Shown: positions 1 to 7,946 of the stretch, piece by piece | Layout of the letters: each line of letters starts with the position of its first letter | Position numbering within the stretch: position 1 is the first letter of the stretch | NCBI RefSeq assembly: GCF_001280505.1 | Contig: NZ_LBIO01000066.1 | Coordinates: 1 to 64,000 of the forward strand | Source of the DNA: Mangrovimonas sp. TPBH4 | GTDB lineage: Bacteria; Bacteroidota; Bacteroidia; Flavobacteriales; Flavobacteriaceae | Direction of reading: 5' to 3' | Length of the DNA stretch: 64,000 nucleotides | Notes under the pieces: model-generated | The model's database searches: none | Seen by the model: only the letters and a program-made list of their open reading frames with translations | Told to the model about the DNA's origin: nothing | Translations under genes and position numbers: made by a program

Positions 1-61
1 CAGAGAAGTTAAGCCCGTTAGCGCCGATGGTACTGCACCCGTGGGAGAGTAGGTCGTCGCC
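1..61 (+). rRNA. 5S ribosomal RNA, 3' part (5' end outside window)
   Basis: The first 60 or so bases carry the conserved second half of a bacterial 5S rRNA: the AAGTTAAGCCCGTTAGCGCC segment, then GATGGTACTGC and the closing GTGGGAGAGTAGG strand. The 5' half lies upstream of the window, so this is probably the end of an rrn operon. The 3' end is placed just before the run of T at 61-67 and may be off by a few bases. Confidence 0.93.
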
Positions 62-90
62 TTTTTTGCCTGCCAGGCGGCAGGTTTGCA

Positions 91-123
91 AGCCCCCAGC
101 ATTATTTTGCTGGGGGCTTTTTG
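91..123 (+). terminator. Intrinsic terminator after the 5S rRNA
   Basis: An 11-bp perfect stem (91-101 with 108-118, AGCCCCCAGCA) with a 6-nt loop is followed by a T-rich tract. It sits about 30 nt behind the 5S end and should terminate the rRNA transcript. A second small hairpin (CCTGCC at 69-74 with GGCAGG at 79-84) lies between. The 211 bases from 124 to 334 show nothing else I can name. Confidence 0.85.
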
Positions 124-334
124 TTTTATATACCTTGCCAAAACAATACCCTTCAAATAACACAAAACCCCTACTGTTCAAGTTGGGGTTTGGTATTCAA
201 CTTTTTTGTTGCTTTAAAAGTGGTTTTAAGGCTCTTTTAGAAGCTTTAATATAAATAACGGTATTTCTTCTATAGACAAATAAAAACTTCAGTGAATATT
301 CAGCCTAGATAACCCTTAAATTTGGGCTGTCTGT

Positions 335-1159
335 TTATATTTTAAAAGTAATAACTGGACGTTTTGCGTGGTTGACCAAATCTTCACTTATGGAACCATT
401 AAAGAAATGGGCAATGCCTTGCCGTCCATGGGTACTGATACCTATTAAATCTGCATTGATTTCCTTTGAGAAATTGAGAATGCCATTTTCTACAGAGGTA
501 TCGTTATAAATGTTCAACGTATAATTGTCGAATTCATAATCTTTGATAAAATCCAAAATGCGCTGTCTCGCTTCTGAAGTTGGTATGAAATTATTTGCTG
601 TGTTTACCATTAGTAAATGCATTTTGGCGTTGAATTCCTTTACCAAAGTTAGGGCCTGCTTGTAGGTTTCCTTATTATCGTTTTTAAAATCGGAGGCAAA
701 TACAAAGTTCTCTACGAGGAAGTTTTCGTGGTGGTTTTTTATCACAAGAACTGGGATATCCGATGTACGTACTACTTTTTCGGCATTAGAGCCTATAAAC
801 ATCTCTTTGATACCTGAAGTACCATGGGATCCCATAATGATTAAATCCGCCTTAAATTCGTGCCCTTTTTCCACTAGATTGCTAAAGGTGCCATCGGTTC
901 TTATTGTCTCGTGGATTGTGAGGCCTTTTAAATAATCTTTAGAGAGTAATTCCTCGAATTTTTGGTGGGCAAGTTTCATGAAAAACATGGCTTCGGGCAG
1001 TTCACTAGGGGTATTCATGACGTCCACTTGTTGCAAAGGAAGCTCAAGCATATGGAGTAAAAAAATTTCTCCATCACGTCTTCGGGCCAATTGGGCCGCG
1101 ACTTTCAAGGCGTTTTCTGCCTCTGGGGAAAAGTCGGTTGGGACAAGTATTTTTTTCAT
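335..1159 (-). CDS. Tandem-domain universal stress protein (UspA family)
   Basis: A 274-residue cytoplasmic protein made of two UspA domains. Domain 1 (about 1-142) opens with MKKILVPTDFS and carries the nucleotide-binding signature GSHGTSGIKEMFIGS at 110-124; domain 2 (about 151-274) ends with the related STHGRQGIAHFFNGS. Both match the G-x2-G-x9-G-(S/T) pattern of ATP-binding Usps, so the protein probably binds ATP and acts in stress signalling; no specific role can be read. The start is the ATG at 1159, because the family always begins MKKILVPTD; 24 further in-frame codons upstream do not belong. It is transcribed divergently from rimP. No convincing terminator is seen behind it. Confidence 0.9.
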   Translation of the reverse strand: MKKILVPTDFSPEAENALKVAAQLARRRDGEIFLLHMLELPLQQVDVMNTPSELPEAMFFMKLAHQKFEELLSKDYLKGLTIHETIRTDGTFSNLVEKGHEFKADLIIMGSHGTSGIKEMFIGSNAEKVVRTSDIPVLVIKNHHENFLVENFVFASDFKNDNKETYKQALTLVKEFNAKMHLLMVNTANNFIPTSEARQRILDFIKDYEFDNYTLNIYNDTSVENGILNFSKEINADLIGISTHGRQGIAHFFNGSISEDLVNHAKRPVITFKI

Positions 1160-1218
1160 TGTTAGCATGTTAGTTGTTCTTCCTATAAAATTAAGAATAA
1201 AATTCGACATGCTATGGG

Positions 1219-1250
1219 TTGTGAAAATCAATATAAATGTTGTATATTTG
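1219..1250 (+). promoter_or_regulatory. Bacteroidetes-type promoter of rimP-nusA-infB
   Basis: TTGTG at 1219-1223 and TATATTTG at 1243-1250, spaced 19 nt, match the Bacteroidota -33 (TTTG/TTG) and -7 (TAnnTTTG) elements. Transcription would start near 1256, leaving a leader of about 55 nt that contains the hairpin at 1276-1301. Confidence 0.7.
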
Positions 1251-1275
1251 CCGCGTTATATGGAAAGGAATTAAC

Positions 1276-1301
1276 GAGGGGACAGGGAGTCCCCTCTTTT
1301 T
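1276..1301 (+). promoter_or_regulatory. Terminator-like leader hairpin (candidate attenuator) before rimP
   Basis: GAGGGGAC (1276-1283), loop AGGGA, GTCCCCTC (1289-1296), then five T: a perfect 8-bp GC-rich stem with a U tract, i.e. an intrinsic terminator by shape. It lies between the rimP promoter and the rimP start. The only gene upstream points the other way, so the hairpin cannot be the terminator of a preceding gene and is best read as an attenuator in the operon leader. No alternative antiterminator strand was identified by eye. Confidence 0.65.
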
Positions 1302-1310
1302 ATACTGAAA

Positions 1311-1775
1311 ATGTTTAAAGACACTGTAAAGGAATTATTGGACAAGGCATTTCAAGAACGCGAGGACTTGTTTTTGATTGATTTTAAAATTGTTGGGGAC
1401 AATGATATTAAAGTTGTGATTGATGGAGACAATGGTGTTCTTGTAGAAGATTGTATGTTTGTGAGCAGGGCTGTGGAGCACAATTTAGACCGAGAGGAGC
1501 AGGATTTTGCACTGGAAGTAACCTCGGCCGGAGCTACGACTCCCTTTGTGCACAACAGGCAATACAAAAAGAATCTTGGTAGAGTGTTAGAGATTAAGAC
1601 CAAGGACGACCAAAAGCTGGAGGGCACTCTGGCCGATGTAGATTCTGAAGGAATTGTTTTAGAATGGAAAGCAAGAGAAGCTAAGCCAGTAGGAAAAGGA
1701 AAAGTGACGGTTAAAAAGGAAGCTCAGCTAAAATTCGACGATATTTTAGAGGCAAAAGTTATTATAAAATTTTAA
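1311..1775 (+). CDS. rimP: Ribosome maturation factor RimP
   Basis: 154 residues, the usual RimP length, with the N-terminal alpha/beta domain (the IDGDNGVLVEDCMFVSRAVE stretch is typical; it ends in LEVTSAGATTPF, the usual LEVSSPG-like junction) and a C-terminal SH3-like barrel from about residue 85. RimP binds the maturing 30S subunit and assists its late assembly in the cytoplasm. It is the first gene of rimP-nusA-infB, 12 nt before nusA, the order seen across bacteria. Control is probably at the promoter at 1219-1250 and the leader hairpin at 1276-1301. Identification rests on sequence pattern plus the strongly conserved neighbourhood. Confidence 0.93.
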   Translation: MFKDTVKELLDKAFQEREDLFLIDFKIVGDNDIKVVIDGDNGVLVEDCMFVSRAVEHNLDREEQDFALEVTSAGATTPFVHNRQYKKNLGRVLEIKTKDDQKLEGTLADVDSEGIVLEWKAREAKPVGKGKVTVKKEAQLKFDDILEAKVIIKF

Positions 1776-1787
1776 TTCATAGAAGTT

Positions 1788-3020
1788 ATGGAAAATGTTG
1801 CGTTAATTGATTCTTTTTCAGAATTTAAAGACGACAAATTAATTGATCGTGTAACGCTGATGGCGATTTTAGAGGATGTGTTGAGAAATGCGTTAAAGAA
1901 GAAGTATGGTGACGATGACAACTTTGATATAATTATAAACCCAGATAAAGGAGATTTAGAAATTTGGAGAAACCGTGTGGTAGTGGCCGATGAGGAAGTA
2001 GAGGATCCAAACCAGGAAATTGCCCTTTCTGAAGCACGTAAAATTGAACCTGATTTTGAAGTTGGGGAAGATGTGGCCGAAGAAGTAAAGCTGGTGGATT
2101 TAGGTAGACGTTCTATCTTAGCTTTGAGACAAAATCTTATTTCTAAAATTCACGAGCACGACAATACCAATATTTACAAGCAGTTCAAGGAGTTGGAGGG
2201 TGAAATTTACACCGCTGAAGTACACCACATCCGTCATAGAGCTATTATTCTTTTGGATGATGAAGGAAATGAGATTATTTTGCCAAAGGAAAAACAAATC
2301 CCATCAGACTTTTTCCGTAAGGGAGAAAATGTTCGTGGAATCATTGAAAGTGTGGAATTAAAAGGTAATAAGCCTGCCATTATCATGTCTAGAACGGCTC
2401 CTGTTTTCTTGGAGAAATTGTTCGAACAAGAAATACCAGAAGTTTTTGACGGGTTGATCACTGTTAAAAATGTGGTGAGAATTCCTGGTGAAAAGGCCAA
2501 AGTAGCCGTAGATTCTTATGATGATAGAATTGACCCTGTAGGAGCCTGTGTAGGTATGAAGGGATCGAGAATTCATGGGATTGTAAGAGAACTTGGAAAC
2601 GAAAATATCGACGTAATCAACTATACCAACAATATCCAGCTTTTTATTACAAGAGCATTAAGTCCTGCAAGGGTAACCTCTATTAAGGTTAATGAGGAGA
2701 CCAAACACGCAGAAGTATTGCTTAAACCAGAAGAGGTGAGTAAGGCTATTGGACGTGGAGGTCATAATATTCGTTTGGCGGGTCAATTGACAGGTTATGA
2801 AATTGATGTGTATAGAGAAGGCGCAGAGGAAGATGTTGAATTAACAGAGTTCTCTGATGAGATAGAAGGATGGATTATTGAAGAATTCAATAAGGCTGGA
2901 TTGGATACTGCCAAGAGTGTATTGGAAGAAGATGTTCAAGACTTGGTGAAGAGGACAGATTTAGAGGAAGAAACAATTCTAGAAGTAATAAGAATTCTTA
3001 AGGAAGAATTTGAAGAATAA
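1788..3020 (+). CDS. nusA: Transcription termination/antitermination factor NusA
   Basis: 410 residues: N-terminal RNA-polymerase-binding domain (about 1-125), S1 domain (about 135-200, ending [12 protein letters not shown]), then two KH domains ([18 protein letters not shown] near 248 and [17 protein letters not shown] near 322). It stops soon after KH2 with a short acidic tail, so the C-terminal acidic repeats of Escherichia coli NusA are absent, as in many non-proteobacterial homologues. NusA binds RNA polymerase and modulates pausing, termination and antitermination. Encoded between rimP and infB; if the rimP leader hairpin is an attenuator, NusA is an obvious candidate for autogenous control, which is inference. 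Confidence 0.97.
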   Translation: MENVALIDSFSEFKDDKLIDRVTLMAILEDVLRNALKKKYGDDDNFDIIINPDKGDLEIWRNRVVVADEEVEDPNQEIALSEARKIEPDFEVGEDVAEEVKLVDLGRRSILALRQNLISKIHEHDNTNIYKQFKELEGEIYTAEVHHIRHRAIILLDDEGNEIILPKEKQIPSDFFRKGENVRGIIESVELKGNKPAIIMSRTAPVFLEKLFEQEIPEVFDGLITVKNVVRIPGEKAKVAVDSYDDRIDPVGACVGMKGSRIHGIVRELGNENIDVINYTNNIQLFITRALSPARVTSIKVNEETKHAEVLLKPEEVSKAIGRGGHNIRLAGQLTGYEIDVYREGAEEDVELTEFSDEIEGWIIEEFNKAGLDTAKSVLEEDVQDLVKRTDLEEETILEVIRILKEEFEE

Positions 3021-3049
3021 CAGATATAAGTTTATATTACAGGCAATTT

Positions 3050-5872
3050 ATGGCTCAAACAATTAGATTAAATAAAGTATTACGAGAACTCAATATTTCT
3101 ATTGACCGTGCGGTTGATTTTTTGGAATCAAAAAACGTGGAAATAGAGAAAAGCCCGAATACTAAAATTTCAGAAGAGGTCTACGCGATTCTTTCCAGTG
3201 AATTTCAAACCGATGCCAGTAAAAAGGTGGCATCCAAGGAAGTAAGCGAGGCTAAGCAGAAGGAAAAAGAAGAACTTCGCGAAATTCGTGAGCGCGAATT
3301 GGAGGAGAAGGCAAGAAAAGCTGAGGAAAGCAGGCAACAGGTGGTGAAAGCCAAAGTTGAACTTAGTGGACCGAAGCAGGTTGGGAAAATTGACTTGGAT
3401 ACGCCAAAAGCTGAAGAAGTTAAGAAAGAAGAGGCCCCTAAAGAAGTAGTAGCTCCTAAAGAGGTTGAAGTTCCTAAAGAAGAAGCTCCTAAGGTAGAGA
3501 CACCTAAAGAGGAAGAGAAACCAAAACCAGTTGAGCCAAAAGTGAAAACTCCAGAACCAGCCCCAGCTCCTAAACAAGAAACTCCCAAAAAAGAGGAAAA
3601 AATATCCAAACCTGAGCCAAAACAGGATATTAAACCTAAAAAGGAGCCAGTTAAGGAGAAGAAGCAAGCCACAGCTGAAAAACCTAAAGAATTCCCAGAA
3701 GGACGTGTTGAAACTAAGTATCAAAAGTTAACAGGTCCTAAAATTGCCGGTGAAAAAATAGATTTATCTCAGTTTGATAAGCCTAAAAAGAAGAAAGAAG
3801 ATAAAAAACCTGCTGCGTCGTCGCAAGATGCCAATAAAAAGAAGCGCCGTCGTATAAGCAAAGCAGGAACAGATAATAAGCCTAATTACCAGAACAATCG
3901 TGGAAACCAAAAAGGTGGCGGATTTAAAGGTAAGGGTAAACGTCCTACTATTGTTAAGGAGGAGCCTAGCGAAGCGGAAGTACAAAAACAAGTTCGTGAA
4001 ACTCTTGAAAAACTTCAAGGTAAATCCAGTAAGGGTAAAGGAGCTAAGTACCGTAGAGAGAAAAGAGAACAGCATAGAGAGCAGACTGAAAAGAGTCTTG
4101 AGCAACAACAAGCTGAAAGTAAAATCCTTAAAGTAACTGAATTTGTTACGGCAAGTGAAGTTGCTACAATGATGGATGTGTCGGTAACACAGATTATTTC
4201 GGCATGTATGTCTCTTGGAATGATGGTAACCATGAACCAACGTTTGGATGCAGAAACACTTTCTGTAGTAGCAGATGAATTTGGTTACGAGGTTGAGTTT
4301 GTTACTGCTGATATTGAAGAGTCAATAGAAGAAGTAGAAGATAGACCGGAAGACTTGACGCCAAGAGCTCCAATCGTAACAGTGATGGGACACGTAGACC
4401 ACGGTAAAACGTCGCTATTGGATTACATTCGTAAAGAAAATGTAATTGCAGGAGAGTCTGGTGGAATCACTCAGCATATTGGAGCATATGGAGTAACCTT
4501 GGATGGAGGTCAGAAAATTGCCTTCTTGGATACACCAGGTCACGAGGCCTTTACTGCCATGCGTGCGCGTGGTGCTCAAGTAACGGATTTGGCCATTATT
4601 GTAATTGCGGCAGATGATGCCATCATGCCACAAACAAAAGAAGCAATCGCTCACGCCCAAGCGGCTAATGTGCCAATTGTTTTTGCAATCAACAAAATTG
4701 ATAAGCCAGGTGCTAACCCTGATAAAGTAAAAGAAGGATTGGCAAATATGAACTTATTGGTGGAAGATTGGGGAGGTAAAATCCAATCCCATGATATTTC
4801 AGCAAAAACAGGTCAGGGTGTTAAAGAATTATTAGAAAAGGTATTACTGGAAGCCGAATTATTGGAGCTTAAGGCAAATGCCAATAAATTAGCTAATGGT
4901 ACTGTAGTTGAAGCCTTTTTGGATAAAGGAAGAGGATATGTGTCAACCATTTTAGTTCAGGCCGGTACTTTAAAAGTAGGTGATTATGTACTTGCTGGTA
5001 AAAACAGTGGTAAGATAAAAGCAATGCATGATGAAAGAGGTAATGACGTTAGCCAAGCAGGACCGTCGACACCAGTTTCTATTTTAGGATTGGATGGAGC
5101 ACCTCAGGCAGGAGATAAATTCAACGTATTTGAAGACGAAAGAGAAGCCAAGCAAATTGCTGCTAAACGTACACAGTTACAACGAGAGCAGTCTGTAAGA
5201 ACACAACGTCATATTACTCTAGATGAAATTGGACGTCGTATTGCACTTGGAGATTTCCAAGAGTTGAACATCATCCTTAAAGGGGATGTGGATGGTTCTG
5301 TGGAAGCATTGACCGATTCATTCCAGAAACTGTCTACGGAAGAGATTCAAGTTAATATCATACATAAAGGAGTTGGAGCCATTACAGAAAGTGATGTGTT
5401 ATTGGCAACTGCTTCAGATGCTATCATTATCGGATTTAATGTTCGACCAATGGGTAATGCTAGACAGATTGCCGATAAAGAAGAAATCGACATTAGAATG
5501 TACTCCATTATCTATGATGCCATCAATGACCTTAAAGATGCTATGGAAGGCATGTTGTCTCCTGAACTTAAAGAGGAGATTACGGGTACTGCTGAAATTA
5601 GAGAAATATTTAAAGTCTCTAAGATTGGTAGTATTGCAGGGTGTATGGTTACCAATGGTAAGATATTTAGAAACTCTGGAATTAGACTTATTAGAGACGG
5701 TGTAGTTGTTTACACTGGGGAATTGGCTTCCTTGAAACGTTTTAAAGATGATGTTAAGGAAGTAGCAAAAGGATACGATTGTGGTATGCAGATTAAGAAT
5801 TATAACGACATTAAAGAAGGTGACATTATAGAAGCATTCCAAGAAGTAGAAGTTAAGAAGAAATTGAAATAG
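3050..5872 (+). CDS. infB: Translation initiation factor IF-2
   Basis: 940 residues. A short IF2_N helix bundle at the N-terminus (about 2-55) is followed by a roughly 300-residue Lys/Glu/Pro-rich, Ala-poor linker (about 60-370, repeated P-K-E-(E/V) tracts), a second IF2_N-like segment (about 364-425), then the GTPase domain with G1 GHVDHGKT at about 447-454, G3 DTPGHEA and G4 NKID, and the beta-barrel, domain III and C2 domains to the end. IF-2 delivers formylmethionyl-tRNA to the 30S subunit and promotes subunit joining with GTP hydrolysis. Last gene of the operon; a strong terminator follows 25 nt after the stop. Confidence 0.98.
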   Translation: MAQTIRLNKVLRELNISIDRAVDFLESKNVEIEKSPNTKISEEVYAILSSEFQTDASKKVASKEVSEAKQKEKEELREIRERELEEKARKAEESRQQVVKAKVELSGPKQVGKIDLDTPKAEEVKKEEAPKEVVAPKEVEVPKEEAPKVETPKEEEKPKPVEPKVKTPEPAPAPKQETPKKEEKISKPEPKQDIKPKKEPVKEKKQATAEKPKEFPEGRVETKYQKLTGPKIAGEKIDLSQFDKPKKKKEDKKPAASSQDANKKKRRRISKAGTDNKPNYQNNRGNQKGGGFKGKGKRPTIVKEEPSEAEVQKQVRETLEKLQGKSSKGKGAKYRREKREQHREQTEKSLEQQQAESKILKVTEFVTASEVATMMDVSVTQIISACMSLGMMVTMNQRLDAETLSVVADEFGYEVEFVTADIEESIEEVEDRPEDLTPRAPIVTVMGHVDHGKTSLLDYIRKENVIAGESGGITQHIGAYGVTLDGGQKIAFLDTPGHEAFTAMRARGAQVTDLAIIVIAADDAIMPQTKEAIAHAQAANVPIVFAINKIDKPGANPDKVKEGLANMNLLVEDWGGKIQSHDISAKTGQGVKELLEKVLLEAELLELKANANKLANGTVVEAFLDKGRGYVSTILVQAGTLKVGDYVLAGKNSGKIKAMHDERGNDVSQAGPSTPVSILGLDGAPQAGDKFNVFEDEREAKQIAAKRTQLQREQSVRTQRHITLDEIGRRIALGDFQELNIILKGDVDGSVEALTDSFQKLSTEEIQVNIIHKGVGAITESDVLLATASDAIIIGFNVRPMGNARQIADKEEIDIRMYSIIYDAINDLKDAMEGMLSPELKEEITGTAEIREIFKVSKIGSIAGCMVTNGKIFRNSGIRLIRDGVVVYTGELASLKRFKDDVKEVAKGYDCGMQIKNYNDIKEGDIIEAFQEVEVKKKLK

Positions 5873-5896
5873 GATTTCAATATTATATAATGAAAT

Positions 5897-5925
5897 AAAA
5901 AGGCGACCATTTGGTCGCCTTTTTA
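5897..5925. terminator. Bidirectional intrinsic terminator between infB and the SPOR gene
   Basis: AAAAAGGCGACCA (5897-5909) pairs with TGGTCGCCTTTTT, with a TT loop and flanking A and T tracts on both sides. It serves the rimP-nusA-infB transcript on the plus strand and the convergent SPOR gene (stop at 5944) on the minus strand. Confidence 0.9.
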
Positions 5926-5943
5926 TTTTTGTATGTATTACGA

Positions 5944-6330
5944 TTATTTGATTTCGTTTTTGGGCTGGAAGATAAATGCATTTGGATAGTTGGCTTTAAC
6001 CTTGATAAGAGCCTTATCTGCTTCCAAACGACTTCTAAACGTACCTACCTGTATTTTATAATGTGGGGTATCATATTCCATCGTCACCGGCCAATCTTCA
6101 TAGGAATCTTTGAACTCGGATCTCGCCTTTTCTGCTCCGGAACGATTTCCGGAAAATATTTGAATTTTATACAAGCGAACAGTGTTAATGTCCTTTTTGA
6201 ATTCCAAAAGTTTGGTAATTTCATTGCTCTTGTCTACCGTTACAATTCCTTGTTGGGCATGTATGTAGGAAACAGCTCCTAAAAATAAGCAGAACCCTAG
6301 TAGCGCTTTTTTCGTATTTTTGTGAGTCAT
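5944..6330 (-). CDS. Secreted SPOR-domain protein
   Basis: 128 residues. A signal peptide (basic MTHKNTKK, hydrophobic LLGFCLFLGAVSYIHA, cleavage near 25-26) precedes a single SPOR-like domain at about 52-125: the VRLYKIQIFSGNRSGAEKAR strand-helix and the HYKIQVGTFRSRLEADKALI repeat typify it. SPOR domains bind denuded glycan strands of septal peptidoglycan, so a periplasmic cell-wall-associated role is likely; no enzymatic domain is present. It is a single gene convergent with infB and shares its terminator. No TAnnTTTG element was found directly upstream. Confidence 0.85.
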   Translation of the reverse strand: MTHKNTKKALLGFCLFLGAVSYIHAQQGIVTVDKSNEITKLLEFKKDINTVRLYKIQIFSGNRSGAEKARSEFKDSYEDWPVTMEYDTPHYKIQVGTFRSRLEADKALIKVKANYPNAFIFQPKNEIK

Positions 6331-6505
6331 GATTCTAAAATGGTTTAAAATGAATGGTTTATTTGGGTGTAAATGATTTAGTATTATGGATTTACTTGCG
6401 GCTAAAATATGAAAATAATTTCTAGAAATAGGCCGTCATATACATTATTATATATAGGTAAATCAGCTTATTTAGAATGCGTATAAATTATCAGTTAACA
6501 CTTCT

Positions 6506-6542
6506 GTAACATTTTTAGAATCCACTTTAAATGTTACTTTTG
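6506..6542 (+). promoter_or_regulatory. Candidate promoter and operator of the act-cox operon
   Basis: A perfect 9-bp inverted repeat, GTAACATTT at 6506-6514 and AAATGTTAC at 6529-6537, overlaps a -7 element TACTTTTG at 6535-6542. A TTTTTAG at 6512-6518 could be the -33 region. A dimeric regulator bound here would sit on the promoter, suggesting repression or close activation of the respiratory operon. The repeat is seen directly; its function is inference. Confidence 0.5.
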
Positions 6543-6624
6543 TGCGAGATTTTTATAACTGTATTTTTTTCTTTTTTGAATGAAAAAATCATACCAAAGT
6601 TTGGAAGATAATTCAACTATTAAT

Positions 6625-7917
6625 ATGAAACAGGTGATATACCGTAAATTGACCTCAAAGATTATTCGATTAGGGTTTATTATTTTACTCACGTTTTCAG
6701 CGTCTCTGAAGGCACAAGAAGGAGATCCTGCCAAAGGAAAATCCTTGTTTAACACCAACTGTGCTGCATGTCATAATTTAGACAAGCAAATGACAGGGCC
6801 TGCCTTGAGAAATGTAGAAACTAGATTGGCAGATGATCATGGATTGGACCGTGAGTGGCTAAGTGCATGGATACGTAACAGTGCTGGATTGATCAAATCT
6901 GGTGATGTTTACGCTAACCAAATTTTTGCAGAATTCAACAATACGCCAATGACGGCGTTCGCTACGTTAAGCGATCAAGATATCGCAGATATATTAGCGT
7001 ATACTGCGCAAGAAAAAGTAGAGCCTAAAGTGGAAGTGACACCAGTAGGTGGAGCAGGTGGGCAAGCTGCTGGTTCTGGTATTTCAAATGAGATTATTTT
7101 AGGGGCCTTAGCGTTATTGTTTGCCTTATTGGCAATGGCCTTGATTTTGGTGAGACAAACCTTAAATAGGTTTGCAGAGGCTAAAGGTGTAGATATTACC
7201 GAAGGTGAAGTTAGGCTGCCATTATGGAAGGCGTTTGCTAAAAACCAATTCTTGGTTTTGGTTACTGCTATCTTTTTATTGTTGGCTAGTGCGTACTTTG
7301 TGTACGGATATTTGATGCAGGTAGGTGTTGATCAAGGATACCAGCCGGTTCAGCCAATTCACTTCTCACACAAAATTCACGCAGGTGATAACGGTATCGA
7401 TTGTAAATACTGTCACTCCTCTGCACGTGTAAGTAAAACTTCAGGGATTCCATCTCTTAATGTGTGTATGAACTGTCACAAGTCTATCTACGAATATAAT
7501 GGAGAGACGACTGTTGAGCACAGCAAGGAATTTTACGATGGAGAAATCCAAAAGCTATATGCAGCTGCTGGATGGAGCGATGCGGACCAAAAATATACTG
7601 GTGAGTCGCAACCTGTAAAATGGGTGAGAATTCACAATCTACCAGATTTCGCATATTTCAACCACTCGCAACACGTTTCTGTTGGAGGAATCCAATGTCA
7701 GACTTGTCATGGACCAGTTGAGGAAATGGAAGTAATGTACCAACATGCTCCTTTAACAATGGGTTGGTGTATCAACTGTCACAGAGAGACAGAGGTGAAA
7801 GTTCAGGATAATGAGTACTATGCTAAAATCCATGAGCAATTGTCTAAAAAGTACGGAGTGGAAAAACTTACTGCTGCTCAAATGGGCGGTCTAGAATGTG
7901 GTAAGTGTCATTATTAA
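6625..7917 (+). CDS. actA: Alternative complex III subunit ActA, multiheme cytochrome c
   Basis: 430 residues from the chosen ATG. A signal peptide (to about residue 30) precedes a monoheme class I cytochrome c domain with CAACH at 46-50, two membrane helices (about 155-175 and 210-235), and a periplasmic pentaheme domain with CKYCH, CMNCH, CQTCH, CINCH and CGKCH, the last three residues from the C-terminus. That is six heme c sites. ActA is the electron-exit side of ACIII, a menaquinol:cytochrome c (or direct oxidase) oxidoreductase. First of actABCDEF-coxBA. An in-frame ATG at 6580 would add 15 residues; 6625 gives a normal short signal-peptide n-region. Confidence 0.93.
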   Translation: MKQVIYRKLTSKIIRLGFIILLTFSASLKAQEGDPAKGKSLFNTNCAACHNLDKQMTGPALRNVETRLADDHGLDREWLSAWIRNSAGLIKSGDVYANQIFAEFNNTPMTAFATLSDQDIADILAYTAQEKVEPKVEVTPVGGAGGQAAGSGISNEIILGALALLFALLAMALILVRQTLNRFAEAKGVDITEGEVRLPLWKAFAKNQFLVLVTAIFLLLASAYFVYGYLMQVGVDQGYQPVQPIHFSHKIHAGDNGIDCKYCHSSARVSKTSGIPSLNVCMNCHKSIYEYNGETTVEHSKEFYDGEIQKLYAAAGWSDADQKYTGESQPVKWVRIHNLPDFAYFNHSQHVSVGGIQCQTCHGPVEEMEVMYQHAPLTMGWCINCHRETEVKVQDNEYYAKIHEQLSKKYGVEKLTAAQMGGLECGKCHY

Positions 7918-7946
7918 TTTATTAAGAAGTAATTCAATTATATAAT

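Noticed and set aside
27-254. Open frame across the 5S rRNA end and its terminator
   Set aside because: It covers rRNA and a terminator and has no protein-like pattern.
300-329. Possible terminator behind the universal stress gene (CAGCC ... GGGCTG)
   Set aside because: Short interrupted stem, large loop and no T tract on the minus strand.
978-1274. Plus-strand 98-codon frame opposite the universal stress gene
   Set aside because: Antisense shadow overlapping the stress gene and the rimP promoter; no recognisable features.
3170-3724. Two long minus-strand frames opposite infB
   Set aside because: They mirror the Lys/Glu/Pro-rich low-complexity coding region of IF-2 and translate into Phe/Leu/Ser-rich nonsense.
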